Of a stretch of 64,000 nucleotides of DNA, positions 16,675 through 24,230 are shown piece by piece (the first letter of the stretch is position 1; each line of letters begins with the position of its first letter). Origin of the DNA: WHSW01 sp963742205. GTDB taxonomy: Bacteria > Actinomycetota > Thermoleophilia > Solirubrobacterales > 70-9. The DNA lies in contig CAVUKZ010000002.1 in assembly GCA_963742205.1 (NCBI GenBank), positions 159,126 through 223,125 of the forward strand, in the 5' to 3' direction. The translations under genes and the position numbers were made by a program. Below the pieces are notes generated by a model. The model was not told where the DNA came from. It made no database searches and was given only the letters and a program-made list of their open reading frames with translations.

Positions 16675-17499
16675 ATGGGCGCAGCCGTGGTCACCGGGGC
16701 GGGCAGGGGCCTGGGGCTGGAGATCGCCCGCGCGCTCGCCGCGCGGGGGCTCGCCGTCAACCTCACCGACGTCGACACCGACGCGGTCGAGGCCGCCGCG
16801 ACGGCGATCGGCGGGTCCGCGTGGGGCACGCCGCTCGACGTCCGCGATGCCGAGGCATGCCGGGCCACGGCCGCCGCGGCGGCGGAGCGGGCCGGCGGGC
16901 TCGACGTCTGGGTCAACAACGCCGGCGTGCTGGTGACCGGACACGTGTGGGACCACGACGCCGAGTTGCGGCGGACGCTGTTCGAGGTCAACACGCTCGG
17001 CACGATCAACGGCTCGCTGGCGGCGCTGGAGCTGATGCGCCCGCAGCGTCGGGGACACCTGATCAACGTCGTCTCGCTCGCCGGGCTCGGAGCGCCGCCG
17101 GGTGAGGCTCTGTACGCGGCGACCAAGCATGGTGCGATGGCGTTCACGCTCGGGACGCTGGCCGACCTGCGCCGCGAGGGCGAGCGCGGGATCAGGGTCT
17201 CCGCCGTGTGCCCCGACGGGATCTGGACGCCGATGCTCCACGACAAGCTCTCCGATCCGGACGCGGCTCCGTCGTTTTCGGGCGTCCTGCTGCGGCCGGA
17301 GACGGTCGCCGCCGCGGTCGCCGGACTGCTCGACCGCCCCCGCGTGGTGCTCACGATCCCGCGCTGGCGCGGTGGAGTCGTGCGGCTCTTCGACGCCATG
17401 CCCGGACTCGCGACCCGCTTTTTGCCGATGTGGATGCGAGACGCCCAGCGCCGCCAGCGTCGCTGGAAGCAGCGGATCGACGCCGGTCAGGCACCGTAA
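16675..17499 (+). CDS. short-chain dehydrogenase/reductase
   Basis: Classical SDR, 274 residues. The NAD(P) motif is VTGAGRGLGLEIA, with an acidic residue after beta 2 (NLTDVDTD) favouring NAD. NNAG, the catalytic Ser (NVVSLAGLG) and YAATK are present. The C-terminal extension (RRWRGGVVRLFDAMPGLATRFLP) resembles SDRs that act on bulky lipids or steroids, but the substrate is unknown. TAGGCT lies 9 nt upstream; the divergent promoter faces the riboswitch. Confidence 0.85.
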   Translation: MGAAVVTGAGRGLGLEIARALAARGLAVNLTDVDTDAVEAAATAIGGSAWGTPLDVRDAEACRATAAAAAERAGGLDVWVNNAGVLVTGHVWDHDAELRRTLFEVNTLGTINGSLAALELMRPQRRGHLINVVSLAGLGAPPGEALYAATKHGAMAFTLGTLADLRREGERGIRVSAVCPDGIWTPMLHDKLSDPDAAPSFSGVLLRPETVAAAVAGLLDRPRVVLTIPRWRGGVVRLFDAMPGLATRFLPMWMRDAQRRQRRWKQRIDAGQAP

Positions 17500-17565
17500 G
17501 CCGCAGCCGACCGGCCGCCGGTGGCGGACGATAGTGTTCCGCCCGTAGGGGGTCTCGAGGAGGCT

Positions 17566-18984
17566 GTGGATCGATTCGCGACAAGTCGCGTCCGCTTACC
17601 GGCGCTGTGCGCCGGGCTCGTCGCCTTGGCGCTGATCGCCGCTGCGCCGGCCGACGCCTCGACCACGGCGTCGGGCGCCGCGAAGACGAAGCCGAGCGCG
17701 ATCAAGAAGGCCAAGAAGAAGGCGGTCAAGAAGACCACCAAGGCCGTGCGCGCGGAGCTTCAGTCGAGCTCCGAGCCCGGGCTGGCGCAGCCCGCCGAGG
17801 GCCCGAAGATCAAGATCTCGAGCTGCAAGCAGCTCACCGCCGGCAAGCGCCTCAAGGGCTTCACGTGCTCGTGGTCGGCACAGGGCGAGCTCCCGGGGCT
17901 GGTGCCGTTCCGCTGCGCCGGCAAGGCAAAGCTGAAGGCGAACGGGCGCAAGATCAAGCGCCTCGACCCGTGCAACAACAACCTCGAAGCGCTGGCGCCG
18001 CTCCTGGAGACGCCGCACCCCGTGGCCTTCGGCTACTACGAGGACTGGGCGGTGCACCCGGATCTCTTCAACCGCCTCGCGGCCGGCGGCGCCAAGATCG
18101 CGCGGGTGAATCTGTCCTGGAGCGAGCTGCAGCCCAACCAGGGGACAGCGCCGGCAAACTGGGCCTGGGGCCCGAGCGATCGCAACTATCAGTCGTTGCT
18201 CGCGGCGGGCGTGCAGCCGGTGTGGACTCTCATCGACGCCCCCTGCTGGGCGGCCGACGGCGGCTGCGCCGGCGACATCAACCCGCCGGCCGACAACCGC
18301 CTCGCCGACTACGGCGCCGCGGCGGCCCAGGTCGCGCTCCGCTACCCGCAGTCGGCCGGGATCGAGATCTGGCTCGAGCCGAACGTCACTGACTTCTGGG
18401 GGGCCGCCCCCGAGCCGAATAAGTTCTCCGACCTGGTCAAGGCGACGAGCTCGGCCGTCCGCGCGACTGGCAGCCAGGTACCGCTGATCACCGGCGGGCT
18501 TGCGCCAGGCGAGGCGGACCCGAACAGGCTCGTCTACGGCGACTTCCTCGCCGAGGCGCTCCAGCACGGCGGAATCGAGACCGCGGACGCGATCGGCTTC
18601 GACGCGGTGACCTCCACCCCGTTCACCTCGCCCGACGACCCGACCGCGGGCTACCTGGGCCGGTTGCGCGTGCAGTTGCAGGACCTGAGGTCGAGGCTCG
18701 CGGCGGCCGGCCAGCAGCTGCCGATCGCGATCACCGAGCTTGCCTACAGCACCACCGGCGACAACGCCTACACCGAGGACCAACAGGCCGCCGCCCTCGA
18801 TTCGAGCTACGGCATTCTGCGCCGGATCCCCAACGTCTCCCTCGCGATCGTCACCCGGCTGTTCGACAACGGCGACGGCTCCAAGGTCTCGGGCTTCGGC
18901 GTCCTGCGCCCCAACGGCTCGCCGAAGACGGCCTACTGCCGCCTGGCGGCGACGGTCGGCGCGCCCAAGCCCAACGGCTGCTGA
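17566..18984 (+). CDS. secreted glycoside hydrolase-like (beta/alpha)8 protein
   Basis: Exported protein of about 473 residues. The GTG at 17566 gives a signal peptide (RLPALCAGLVALALIAAAPADA) and has a GAGGAGG just upstream. A Lys-rich linker and a Cys-containing small domain (residues about 80-150) are followed by a TIM-barrel domain with cellulase/GH39-like features: INLSW-like (VNLSWSELQP), EIWLEPNVTDFWG, where the Glu would be the acid/base, and PIAITELAYS, where the Glu would be the nucleophile. The substrate is not recognisable. The gene stands alone. Confidence 0.7.
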   Translation: MDRFATSRVRLPALCAGLVALALIAAAPADASTTASGAAKTKPSAIKKAKKKAVKKTTKAVRAELQSSSEPGLAQPAEGPKIKISSCKQLTAGKRLKGFTCSWSAQGELPGLVPFRCAGKAKLKANGRKIKRLDPCNNNLEALAPLLETPHPVAFGYYEDWAVHPDLFNRLAAGGAKIARVNLSWSELQPNQGTAPANWAWGPSDRNYQSLLAAGVQPVWTLIDAPCWAADGGCAGDINPPADNRLADYGAAAAQVALRYPQSAGIEIWLEPNVTDFWGAAPEPNKFSDLVKATSSAVRATGSQVPLITGGLAPGEADPNRLVYGDFLAEALQHGGIETADAIGFDAVTSTPFTSPDDPTAGYLGRLRVQLQDLRSRLAAAGQQLPIAITELAYSTTGDNAYTEDQQAAALDSSYGILRRIPNVSLAIVTRLFDNGDGSKVSGFGVLRPNGSPKTAYCRLAATVGAPKPNGC

Positions 18985-19005
18985 CACGGCCCATAGGATC
19001 GGGGC

Positions 19006-19527
19006 GTGATGGACGGCGCCCCGCCGAGCGCCTGGCGCGTCGCGCGAGCAATCCTCCCGATGCCGTTCGTAGCCGCCCTGATCGTCCCGGCGCTCATCGT
19101 CGCGGGCGGCGCCGAGGGCTGGGGCTGGTCCGGCGCCGGGCGCGTCGCAGGCGTCGCTATCGGGCTCGTCCTGATCGCCACCGGCCTGTCCGTCTTCGTC
19201 GCCACCGTCCGCCTCTTCGCCACCCGCGGCCTCGGGACGCTGGCGCCCTGGGACCCGCCCACCCGCCTCGTCATCGCCGGGCCCTATCGCTACCTGCGAC
19301 ACCCCATGATCAGCGGCGTCGCAACGGTCCTGGCGGGCGAGACGCTGCTGTTCGAGCGCACCGGCCTCGCGATCTGGCTCGCCGTGTTCGTGGCCGTCAA
19401 CGCCGTGTATCTGCCCCTGGTCGAGGAACCGCAGCTCGTGCGGCGCTTCGGCGCCGACTACGAGCGGTACATGCGCCACGTGCGCCGGTGGGTGCCGCGC
19501 CTGCGGCCATGGGATCCCGGAACGTAG
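19006..19527 (+). CDS. isoprenylcysteine carboxyl methyltransferase-like membrane protein
   Basis: A 173-residue integral membrane methyltransferase-like protein (ICMT/PEMT family) with four hydrophobic segments. The signature GPYRYLRHPMISGV and the C-terminal EEPQLVRRFGADYERYMRHVRRW are diagnostic for the S-adenosylmethionine site. Bacterial members methylate unknown lipids or small molecules. GTG at 19006 is used because TAGGAT lies 6 nt before it (leaderless). Confidence 0.82.
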   Translation: MMDGAPPSAWRVARAILPMPFVAALIVPALIVAGGAEGWGWSGAGRVAGVAIGLVLIATGLSVFVATVRLFATRGLGTLAPWDPPTRLVIAGPYRYLRHPMISGVATVLAGETLLFERTGLAIWLAVFVAVNAVYLPLVEEPQLVRRFGADYERYMRHVRRWVPRLRPWDPGT

Positions 19528-19530
19528 AAG

Positions 19531-19552
19531 AGGCCCCTTTCGGGGCCCCTTC
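19531..19552 (-). terminator. hairpin terminator downstream of rnpB
   Basis: On the minus strand a GGCCCC stem, a GAAA loop and GGGGCC are followed by TCTTCT, a few nucleotides past the RNase P RNA 3' end. The palindrome can also end the convergent methyltransferase transcript. Confidence 0.65.
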
Positions 19553-19554
19553 GT

Positions 19555-19912
19555 TAGCTGGCCTGTAAGCCGGATCCTGTCGTGTACAGCCATCCATCTC
19601 GCCGGTCCTAGGAACCGGCGGGGCTTTCGCCCTGCGGCCCACCTGGATCTCGCCGGGCCGGGTCAACGATCCTGCTTGGCCTTGCACCGGGCGGGGTTTG
19701 CCTGGCCGCCGCGTCACCGCGGCGCCGGTGCGCTCTTACCGCACCATTTCAACCTTGCCTGTGCGCGTCTTAGCTATTGACGCGCCATCGGCGGTGTCAT
19801 TTCTGTTGCACTGTCCCGCGGGTTTCCCCGGGTGGGTGTTACCCACCGCCCTTGCCCTTTGGTGTCCGGACTTTCCTCGAGAGTTCACCTCCCGCGACTG
19901 TTCAGCCAGCGC
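19555..19912 (-). ncRNA. rnpB: RNase P RNA, bacterial class A
   Basis: The catalytic RNA of RNase P, which matures tRNA 5' ends. On the minus strand the hallmark GAGGAAAGTCCGGACACC lies near the 5' end, ACAGTGCAACAGAAA is in the middle and ACAGGATCCGGCTTAC at the 3' end. P1 can form between GCTGGCTG (5') and CAGGCCAGC (3'). A -10-like TAAGAT lies just upstream at about 19920. Ends are estimated from P1. Confidence 0.93.
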
Positions 19913-19935
19913 TACGGATCTTAAAGGCGGGCGGC

Positions 19936-20163
19936 CTACGAGAGCGCAGATCCGCAGCTCGCGCATCCCGACGTGCGCTCCATCCGCCGCCGGCAGACCG
20001 GGCAGGCCGCGGCGCCGGAGAGGGTGAGCTCGTCCCAGGTGCCGACGATCAGGTCCTCGAGCGACAGCGACCCGGTGCGCGGCTCGAACAGCCGTCGGGC
20101 CCGTCCCTCCGTCGCCACCCGCTCCCGGGGCAGCGCGCGTTCGCTGATCGCCGTCGCGCTCAT
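19936..20163 (-). CDS. small zinc-ribbon protein downstream of lexA
   Basis: A 75-residue protein ending in two CxxC knuckles (CPVCRRRMERTSGCASCGS), a zinc ribbon. The middle part (RRLFEPRTGSLSLEDLIVGTWDEL) has no motif I recognise. Its ATG overlaps the lexA stop by one base, so it is co-translated and presumably co-induced by DNA damage. A role in the SOS response is inference only. Confidence 0.65.
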   Translation of the reverse strand: MSATAISERALPRERVATEGRARRLFEPRTGSLSLEDLIVGTWDELTLSGAAACPVCRRRMERTSGCASCGSALS

Positions 20164-20765
20164 CAGACCTTCCTGAACACCCCGACGACACGGCCGAGCA
20201 CCTGCGCGTTCGCGCTGCGGATCGGCTCGTAGGCCTCGTTCGCGGGCTCGAGACGCACGCGATCCTTCTCCTTGTAGAAGCTCTTCACGGTCGCCTCGTC
20301 GTCGATCAGCGCGACCACGATCTCGCCGTCGTCGACCACCTGGGCCGGGCGCACGACCACGAAGTCGTTTTCGAGGATCCCGGCGCCGATCATCGAATCG
20401 CCCTTGACCCTGAGGATGTAGTCACCCGTCTCGCCTCCGATCACGTCCGGGACCTCCAGGTACTCCTCGATGTTCTCCTCGGCGAGGATCGGCTCGCCGG
20501 CGGCGACCTGACCGACCAGCGGGAGGCCGGTCTGCTCAATCGCCTTCTTCGCCTTGCCGACCAGGACCTCGATCGCTCGCGGCTTGGTCGGATCGCGGCG
20601 CAGGAGCCCGATCTTCTCGAGGTTGGCGAGATGGGCGTGCACGGTCGAGGAGGAATGCAGGCCGACGGCCTTCCCGATCTCGCGCACGGTCGGCGGATAT
20701 CCGTACTTCGCGGCGTACTTGCCGATGAAGTCGAAAATCTCCTTCTGACGCTTGGTCAGGTCCAC
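20163..20765 (-). CDS. lexA: SOS response repressor LexA
   Basis: 200 residues. The N-terminal winged helix is LTKRQKEIFDFI ... GYPPTVREIGKAVGLHSSSTVHAHLANLE. The S24 peptidase domain has the Ala-Gly cleavage site in QVAAGEP, the catalytic Ser in KGDSMIGAG and the Lys in EATVKSFY, so RecA-stimulated self-cleavage should be intact. An SOS box lies 30 nt upstream (20796-20807) for autoregulation. The zinc-ribbon gene follows in the same operon. Confidence 0.95.
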   Translation of the reverse strand: MDLTKRQKEIFDFIGKYAAKYGYPPTVREIGKAVGLHSSSTVHAHLANLEKIGLLRRDPTKPRAIEVLVGKAKKAIEQTGLPLVGQVAAGEPILAEENIEEYLEVPDVIGGETGDYILRVKGDSMIGAGILENDFVVVRPAQVVDDGEIVVALIDDEATVKSFYKEKDRVRLEPANEAYEPIRSANAQVLGRVVGVFRKV

Positions 20766-20795
20766 GGCTCAGCTGGCTCCTTCGATCGTTGGACA

Positions 20796-20807
20796 GAACA
20801 TATGTTC
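20796..20807. promoter_or_regulatory. LexA (SOS) box of lexA
   Basis: Perfect palindrome GAACATATGTTC, flanked by a minus-strand -10-like TACTAT. It lies directly upstream of lexA and is the canonical autoregulatory operator. Confidence 0.88.
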
Positions 20808-20897
20808 GTAATAGTAGACCCCCCTTCGGACGGATGCAAGGAGTCGCCGCCGGCCGGGTCGCTCGCGCGCATCCGTCTAGAATCGCGTCTCCCTCAA

Positions 20898-20983
<86 letters not shown>

Positions 20984-21015
20984 TTCCGGGCCTCGAGCCG
21001 TCGTTTCTTGGGGCT

Positions 21016-21252
21016 CTAAGGCAACGGCGCGCCGGCGAGGGCGATCGCTCCGCCGGCGACTCCGCCTCCGAGCAGCGTCCACACGACCCCCAGCCTCCCG
21101 GCGAGCAGGGCGATCGCGCCGGCGCCGAGCACGACCCACTGGCGATGTGCGCCGGTGGCCGCGAACCCGATAGAGCCGATGCGCGTCCACTCCCGGGCGA
21201 CCGTGCCGAGCGACGGCCGGACGGCCGCTGGAGGAGACGAGGCTTGGCTCAA
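21016..21252 (-). pseudogene. chromate transporter (ChrA-like) remnant with internal deletion
   Basis: A 78-residue frame. Residues 17-33 (GTVAREWTRIGSIGF) resemble the N terminus of actinobacterial chromate transporters, whose next residues are normally GGPPAH. Residues 40-78 (LGAGAIALLAGRLGVVWTLLGGGVAG-type end, then ALAGAPLP) resemble the C-terminal helix of the same family. About 300 residues between them are missing, so this looks like a collapsed gene. It sits between the tRNA-Leu and the ArsR-arsenate reductase gene. Confidence 0.45.
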
Positions 21253-21290
21253 GAAAACGCATCAAACCAGATTGTTGTAATGTCGGCGAC

Positions 21291-22066
21291 GTGGTCGCCA
21301 CGTCGCGACACGCCTCGACCGCGCCGCCGCGGGTCCTGCAGCTGGCGGGGCACCCGCTGCGCTGGCGGTTGCTGACCGAGCTGGCCCACAGCGATCGCCG
21401 CGTGGGCGAGCTCTGCCAGCTTGCGGAGCAGCGCCAGAGCCTCGTCTCCTACCACCTGCGCCAGCTGCGCGAGGGCGGCCTCGTTTCGATGCGCCGCAGC
21501 GACGACGACGGCCGCGACGCCTACTACACCCTCGACTTGGCCCGCTGCGGCGAGCTCCTGTCGAGGGCCGGCACGACGCTGCATCCCGGCCTGATGCGAG
21601 TGCCGGCGCCCGCCGCCCGGCGTCAGCGCCGCCCCGAGCTCGCGCGGGTGCTGTTCCTCTGCACCGGCAACAGCGCGCGCTCACAGATCGCCGAGGCATT
21701 CGCCGTCGAGCTCTCGGAGGGCGCGATCAGCGCCGTCAGCGCCGGCAGCAACCCCAAGCCTCTGCACCCGAACGCGGTGCGGGTGATGCGCGAGCGTGGC
21801 ATCGATCTGTCCGGGCGTCGTTCCAAGCACCTGGATGAGTTCGCCGATGAACGCTTCGACTACGTGATCAGCCTCTGCGACCGGGTGCGCGAGGTCTGTC
21901 CTGAGTTCCCGGGTGAGCCGGCCACGATCCACTGGAGCATCCCCGACCCGGGCCGCGGCTCGGAAGCGACGAGGAGACGCTGCCCGTGTTCGCGGCTGTC
22001 GCCGACGAACTCTCGGCCCGCATCACTTTCCTGATCGCGGCGATCGAGACCACCAACAGGAGGTGA
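21291..22066 (+). CDS. ArsR-type regulator fused to low-molecular-weight-phosphatase arsenate reductase (apparent frameshift)
   Basis: Residues 1-95 form an ArsR winged helix (HPLRWRLLTELAHSDRRVGELCQLAEQRQSLVSYHLRQLREGGLV). Residues 120-255 form an arsenate reductase/LMW-PTP domain with the P-loop LFLCTGNSARSQ. Near 21965 a single base seems to be lost: the unshifted frame ends in nonsense at 22034, while DEETLPVFAAVADELSARI continues in another frame to 22066. Such fusions are known in actinobacterial arsenic loci. The VOC gene follows after 6 nt. No arsenite pump is nearby, so on its own this would not confer full resistance. Confidence 0.82.
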
Positions 22067-22072
22067 CCTGAC

Positions 22073-22456
22073 GTGACAGACGAGCTCGTAAATGTCCGCT
22101 ACATGGTCGACGACGTCGAGGAGGCGGTCGACTTCTACACAACCCATTTCGGCTTCGAGGTGCGCTCGAGCTTCGCGCCGGCGTTCGCCGACGTCGTGCG
22201 CGGCAACCTGCGGCTGCTGCTCAGTGGCCCGACGAGCTCGGCCGGGCGGCCGATGCCCGACGGCCGCAGGCCCGAGCCCGGAGGATGGAACCGCATCCAC
22301 TTCATCGTCGACGACATCGAGTCTGAGGTCGAGCGGCTGCGAGGCGCCGGTCTGACGTTCCGCAACGAGATCATCAGCGGGCCGGGCGGCCAACAGATCC
22401 TGCTCGACGACCCGGCCGGCAACCCAATCGAGCTCTTCCAGCCGGCGGGCGTTTGA
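22073..22456 (+). CDS. VOC/glyoxalase-fold protein in the ars segment
   Basis: A 127-residue single VOC domain: VRYMVDDVEEAVDFYTTHFGFEV, a Gly/Pro-rich loop, then RIHFIVDDIESEVERLRGAG and DPAGNPIELFQ, which gives metal-type Glu and His positions. It lacks the Cys-rich tail of the C-As lyase ArsI, so an arsenic role is only suggested by the neighbour. It starts with GTG 6 nt after the arsenate reductase stop and ends 17 nt before the second tRNA-Leu repeat copy. Confidence 0.75.
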   Translation: MTDELVNVRYMVDDVEEAVDFYTTHFGFEVRSSFAPAFADVVRGNLRLLLSGPTSSAGRPMPDGRRPEPGGWNRIHFIVDDIESEVERLRGAGLTFRNEIISGPGGQQILLDDPAGNPIELFQPAGV

Positions 22457-22473
22457 AGAACCACGGGCCTCGT

Positions 22474-22496
22474 GGTTCGACTCCTCTCAGCCGCAT
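22474..22496 (+). repeat. right copy of 23-bp direct repeat (tRNA-Leu fragment)
   Basis: Exact repeat of 20962-20984. Upstream the match stops (a small CCACG/CGTGG hairpin replaces the variable arm), so this is a fragment and not a functional tRNA. The last base of the repeat is the first base of the nagA -10 (TAACAT, 22496-22501). Confidence 0.65.
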
Positions 22497-22509
22497 AACA
22501 TCGCCCTCG

Positions 22510-23625
22510 ATGAGGCTGGGCGTGAGCGCGGCGGTCGTCGACGGTTCGCTGGTCGAGGGCGACGTGCGGATCGAGGACGGAACCGTGGCCGGGGTCGGCG
22601 TGTCGCCCGCGGGCGACCGCGGCATCGCGGCCCCCGGGTTCGTCGACCTCCACATCAACGGCGTCGCCGGGGTCGACTTCCTGACCGCCGACGCGGACGG
22701 CTACCGGGACGCGGCCGAGGCGCTGGCGCGTACCGGGGTCGTCGCCTTTCAGCCCACCTTCGTCTCGGCGCCGCTCGAGTCCTACCCGCCGGCTCTCGAG
22801 AAGGCCGGCGAGGCGCAGGCGCAACTCGCTGCCGCGGCGCTTCCAAACGTGGTCGGCGTGCACCTCGAGGGGCCGTTCCTGTCGCCCGAGTGGCCCGGGG
22901 CGCACGACCCGGCGTACCTGCTCGCGCCCGATCCTGAGGCGGCGGAGCGACTGCTCGCCGCCGGGCCGGTGAGCATGGTCACCCTGGCCCCCGAGCTGCC
23001 GGGCGGCCTTGAGCTCCTCGACCGATTCGTGGCCGCCGGCGTCGTCGTCTCGCTCGGCCACTCCGACGCCGACGCGCCCACCGCCCACGCCGCCTTCGAC
23101 CGCGGCGCCCGGGCGATCACCCACATCTACAACGCCCAGCGCCGCTGGCGCCCGCGCGATCCCGGGCTTGCGGGGGCCGCGCTGGTGCGCCCGGACGCGT
23201 TCGTCGAGGTGATCGCCGACGGTGTCCACCTCGCGCCCGAGGCGGCCTACGCGACCTTCCTGGCCACCGGCGGGCGCTGCTGTCTGATCACCGACGCCGT
23301 GGAGGCGGCGATGGTCGGGCCTGGCAGCTACGCCGTCGGCGGCCGCGCGGTCGAGGTGGCCGACGGCGCCGTCCGGCTGGCCGACGGCACGCTCGCGGGC
23401 AGCGTGCTGACGATGGACCAGGCGGTCCGCAACCTGGTCGCGAGCGGCGCGCCGCCCGCGCAGGCGTTGGCCGCAGCGGCCGCGGCCCCGGCGCGCCTGC
23501 TCGGCCGGCCCGATCTGGGCACGATCGCTCCCGGCGCCCCGGCGCACATCGTCGTCCTCGACGAGGAGTTGCGGGTGCAGCGGACGCTCGTCGGCGGCGC
23601 CGAGGCCTTCGCGGCCCATTCTTGA
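22510..23625 (+). CDS. nagA: N-acetylglucosamine-6-phosphate deacetylase
   Basis: Amidohydrolase that removes acetate from GlcNAc-6-P in amino-sugar and wall recycling. Motifs are PGFVDLHINGVAGVDF, GVHLEGPFLSPEWPGAH (metal Glu), VSLGHSDADA, ITHIYNAQRRW (metal His) and LITDAVEAA (catalytic Asp). The 371-residue length fits the family. The N of HLFNAM is replaced by HIYNAQ, a common variant. The promoter lies at the junction with the tRNA fragment (TAACAT, 8 nt before the ATG). Confidence 0.9.
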   Translation: MRLGVSAAVVDGSLVEGDVRIEDGTVAGVGVSPAGDRGIAAPGFVDLHINGVAGVDFLTADADGYRDAAEALARTGVVAFQPTFVSAPLESYPPALEKAGEAQAQLAAAALPNVVGVHLEGPFLSPEWPGAHDPAYLLAPDPEAAERLLAAGPVSMVTLAPELPGGLELLDRFVAAGVVVSLGHSDADAPTAHAAFDRGARAITHIYNAQRRWRPRDPGLAGAALVRPDAFVEVIADGVHLAPEAAYATFLATGGRCCLITDAVEAAMVGPGSYAVGGRAVEVADGAVRLADGTLAGSVLTMDQAVRNLVASGAPPAQALAAAAAAPARLLGRPDLGTIAPGAPAHIVVLDEELRVQRTLVGGAEAFAAHS

Positions 23626-23703
23626 AATGGCGACGACCTCGACATCTCGACCCGCGCCGCGATGGCCGCTGCGGCTCAAGGCTGGCGAGATCGGCCTGCT
23701 GCA

Positions 23704-24210
23704 GTGAGCGACGCGCGGGCCGCCGTCCGGCTCGACGCGGGCGAGCTGACCCTGGATCCGCTCGAGGTCGGCGACGCAGACGAGCTGGCGCCACTGCTCG
23801 ACGACCCGGCGCTGCACGAGTTCACCGGCGGCCGGCCGCTCTCGAGGCCGGAGCTCGAAGCGCGCTACCGCCGCCTGGTCCGCGGCGCGCCCGAGGGAAG
23901 CGGAGCGACCTGGCTCAACTGGACGATCCGCCGCCGCGCCGACGGCCGCGCGGTCGGCACCGCCCAGGCGACCGTCACCGGCGACGACGCCGCGCTCGCC
24001 TGGGTCGTCGCCCGCGAATGGCAGGGACACGGCTACGCGAGCGCCGCGGCTCGGGCGCTGGTCGAGTGGGCTCAGGGCATCGGGCTGACGCCGGCCGCGA
24101 ACATCGCCCCCGGCCACGCGGCCTCGGAGCGGGTCGCCGCGCGCGCCGGGTTGGTCCCAACCGACGACCGGGCGGCCGGCGAGCGCGTCTGGCGCGAGCC
24201 GAATCGCTGA
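23704..24210 (+). CDS. GNAT family acetyltransferase
   Basis: About 168 residues of the RimJ/RimL-like GNAT type: LTLDPLEVGDADELAPLLDDPALHEFTGG at the start, then LAWVVAREWQGHGYASAAARALVEWA, the acetyl-CoA pyrophosphate loop (Q-G-x-G-Y-A). The C-terminal part is NIAPGHAASERVAARAGLVPT. GTG 23704 is preferred; an in-frame start at 23662 would add 14 residues. Substrate unknown. Confidence 0.75.
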   Translation: MSDARAAVRLDAGELTLDPLEVGDADELAPLLDDPALHEFTGGRPLSRPELEARYRRLVRGAPEGSGATWLNWTIRRRADGRAVGTAQATVTGDDAALAWVVAREWQGHGYASAAARALVEWAQGIGLTPAANIAPGHAASERVAARAGLVPTDDRAAGERVWREPNR

Positions 24211-24230
24211 CGAGGTGAAAGGCTGCGCGG

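Noticed and set aside
17596..19593. Long minus-strand open frame opposite the glycosidase-like gene
   Set aside because: A GC-rich shadow frame: Arg/Gly/Ala/Val-rich without any motif, while the opposite strand has a signal peptide and catalytic motifs. The same applies to the other long antisense frames, such as 5369-7339, 7254-9425, 22135-24246, 34-35 kb and 54849-56879.
22450..22496. Second tRNA-Leu gene
   Set aside because: Only the T loop to 3' end matches; acceptor 5' half, D arm and anticodon arm are absent, so it is a fragment.
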